5,134 bases of DNA from Hydrogenophaga sp. (GTDB lineage Bacteria; Pseudomonadota; Gammaproteobacteria; Burkholderiales; Burkholderiaceae_C): the NCBI GenBank assembly GCA_018335615.1, contig JAGXRS010000451.1, forward strand, positions 1 to 5,134, read 5' to 3'. Numbering within the stretch: position 1 is the first letter of the stretch; every line of letters begins with the position of its first letter. Below, in pieces: positions 5,062 through 5,134 of the stretch. The notes beneath the pieces are model-generated. The model was not told the DNA's origin. It worked only from the letters and a program-made list of their open reading frames with translations, and ran no database searches. The position numbers and the translations under genes are program-made.

Positions 5062-5134
5062 ACCTGCGGCGCTGGCGCTGGACAACCCCCGCCCTGGCGG
5101 GGGTTGTCGCTTGTGTGCTGCTGCTGGCCGGTTG
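5058..5134 (+). CDS. Lipoprotein gene start, probably PA2778-family cysteine peptidase (truncated by window)
   Basis: Only 25 codons are present. The ATG at 5058 overlaps the preceding stop. The peptide begins with a basic segment (MNLRRWRW), continues as a hydrophobic stretch (ALAGVVACVLLLAG) and ends at an incomplete TG codon. LLAG followed by a likely Cys would be a lipobox, so the product is probably an outer- or inner-membrane lipoprotein. In many proteobacteria the gene beside PA2779 encodes a PA2778-family C39-like cysteine peptidase with TPR repeats. That identity is inferred from neighbourhood only, since no catalytic sequence lies in the window. Confidence 0.7.
   Translation, partial: MNLRRWRWTTPALAGVVACVLLLAG
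5081..5108. repeat. 12-bp perfect inverted repeat in the downstream lipoprotein signal sequence
   Basis: GACAACCCCCGC (5081-5092) and GCGGGGGTTGTC (5097-5108) are perfect reverse complements around a CCTG tetraloop. It starts 20 nt after the PA2779-family stop, where a terminator would be expected. No T-tract follows, and the lipoprotein reading frame runs through it. Confidence 0.7.

Overview
The window is a compact, GC-rich chromosomal segment that reads as mostly housekeeping sequence from a betaproteobacterium of the order Burkholderiales, probably Comamonadaceae-like. The taxonomic call is an inference from the tmRNA tag peptide (ANDERFALAA), the S20 and MurJ sequences, and the high-GC codon usage. 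No database search was possible.

Layout, left to right. A complete one-piece tmRNA gene (ssrA, 5-392, +) is followed by a strong intrinsic terminator. Next is about 380 bp with no intact gene. It holds a degraded N-terminus of a tyrosine-type integrase (500-643), a long hairpin inside that remnant, and a candidate promoter followed within about 40 bp by a terminator-like hairpin. An integrase stub just after ssrA, a classic phage/island attachment gene, suggests a lost mobile element. A zinc-ribbon SAM-dependent methyltransferase (777-1433, +) then converges on rpsT (ribosomal protein S20, 1610-1909, -), with a bidirectional terminator between them and an unusually stem-loop-rich rpsT 3' UTR.

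Divergently from rpsT lies murJ (lipid II flippase, 2044-3609, +), followed after 38 nt by a SirB1-family transglutaminase-like/TPR protein (3648-4505, +). After a 163-bp intergenic region with a candidate promoter carrying a 14-bp palindrome comes a PA2779-family membrane protein (4669-5061, +). Its stop overlaps (ATGA) the start of a lipoprotein gene cut off by the window end (5058-5134). From context, that gene is probably the usual PA2778-type cysteine peptidase partner.

Functionally, ssrA and rpsT serve translation, and murJ serves peptidoglycan precursor export. The PA2779/PA2778-like pair looks like a translationally coupled envelope module of unknown role. I see no CRISPR array, insertion sequence, toxin-antitoxin pair or recognisable defence system. 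The most unusual signals are the integrase scar, the structured non-coding elements and the little-characterised envelope pair.
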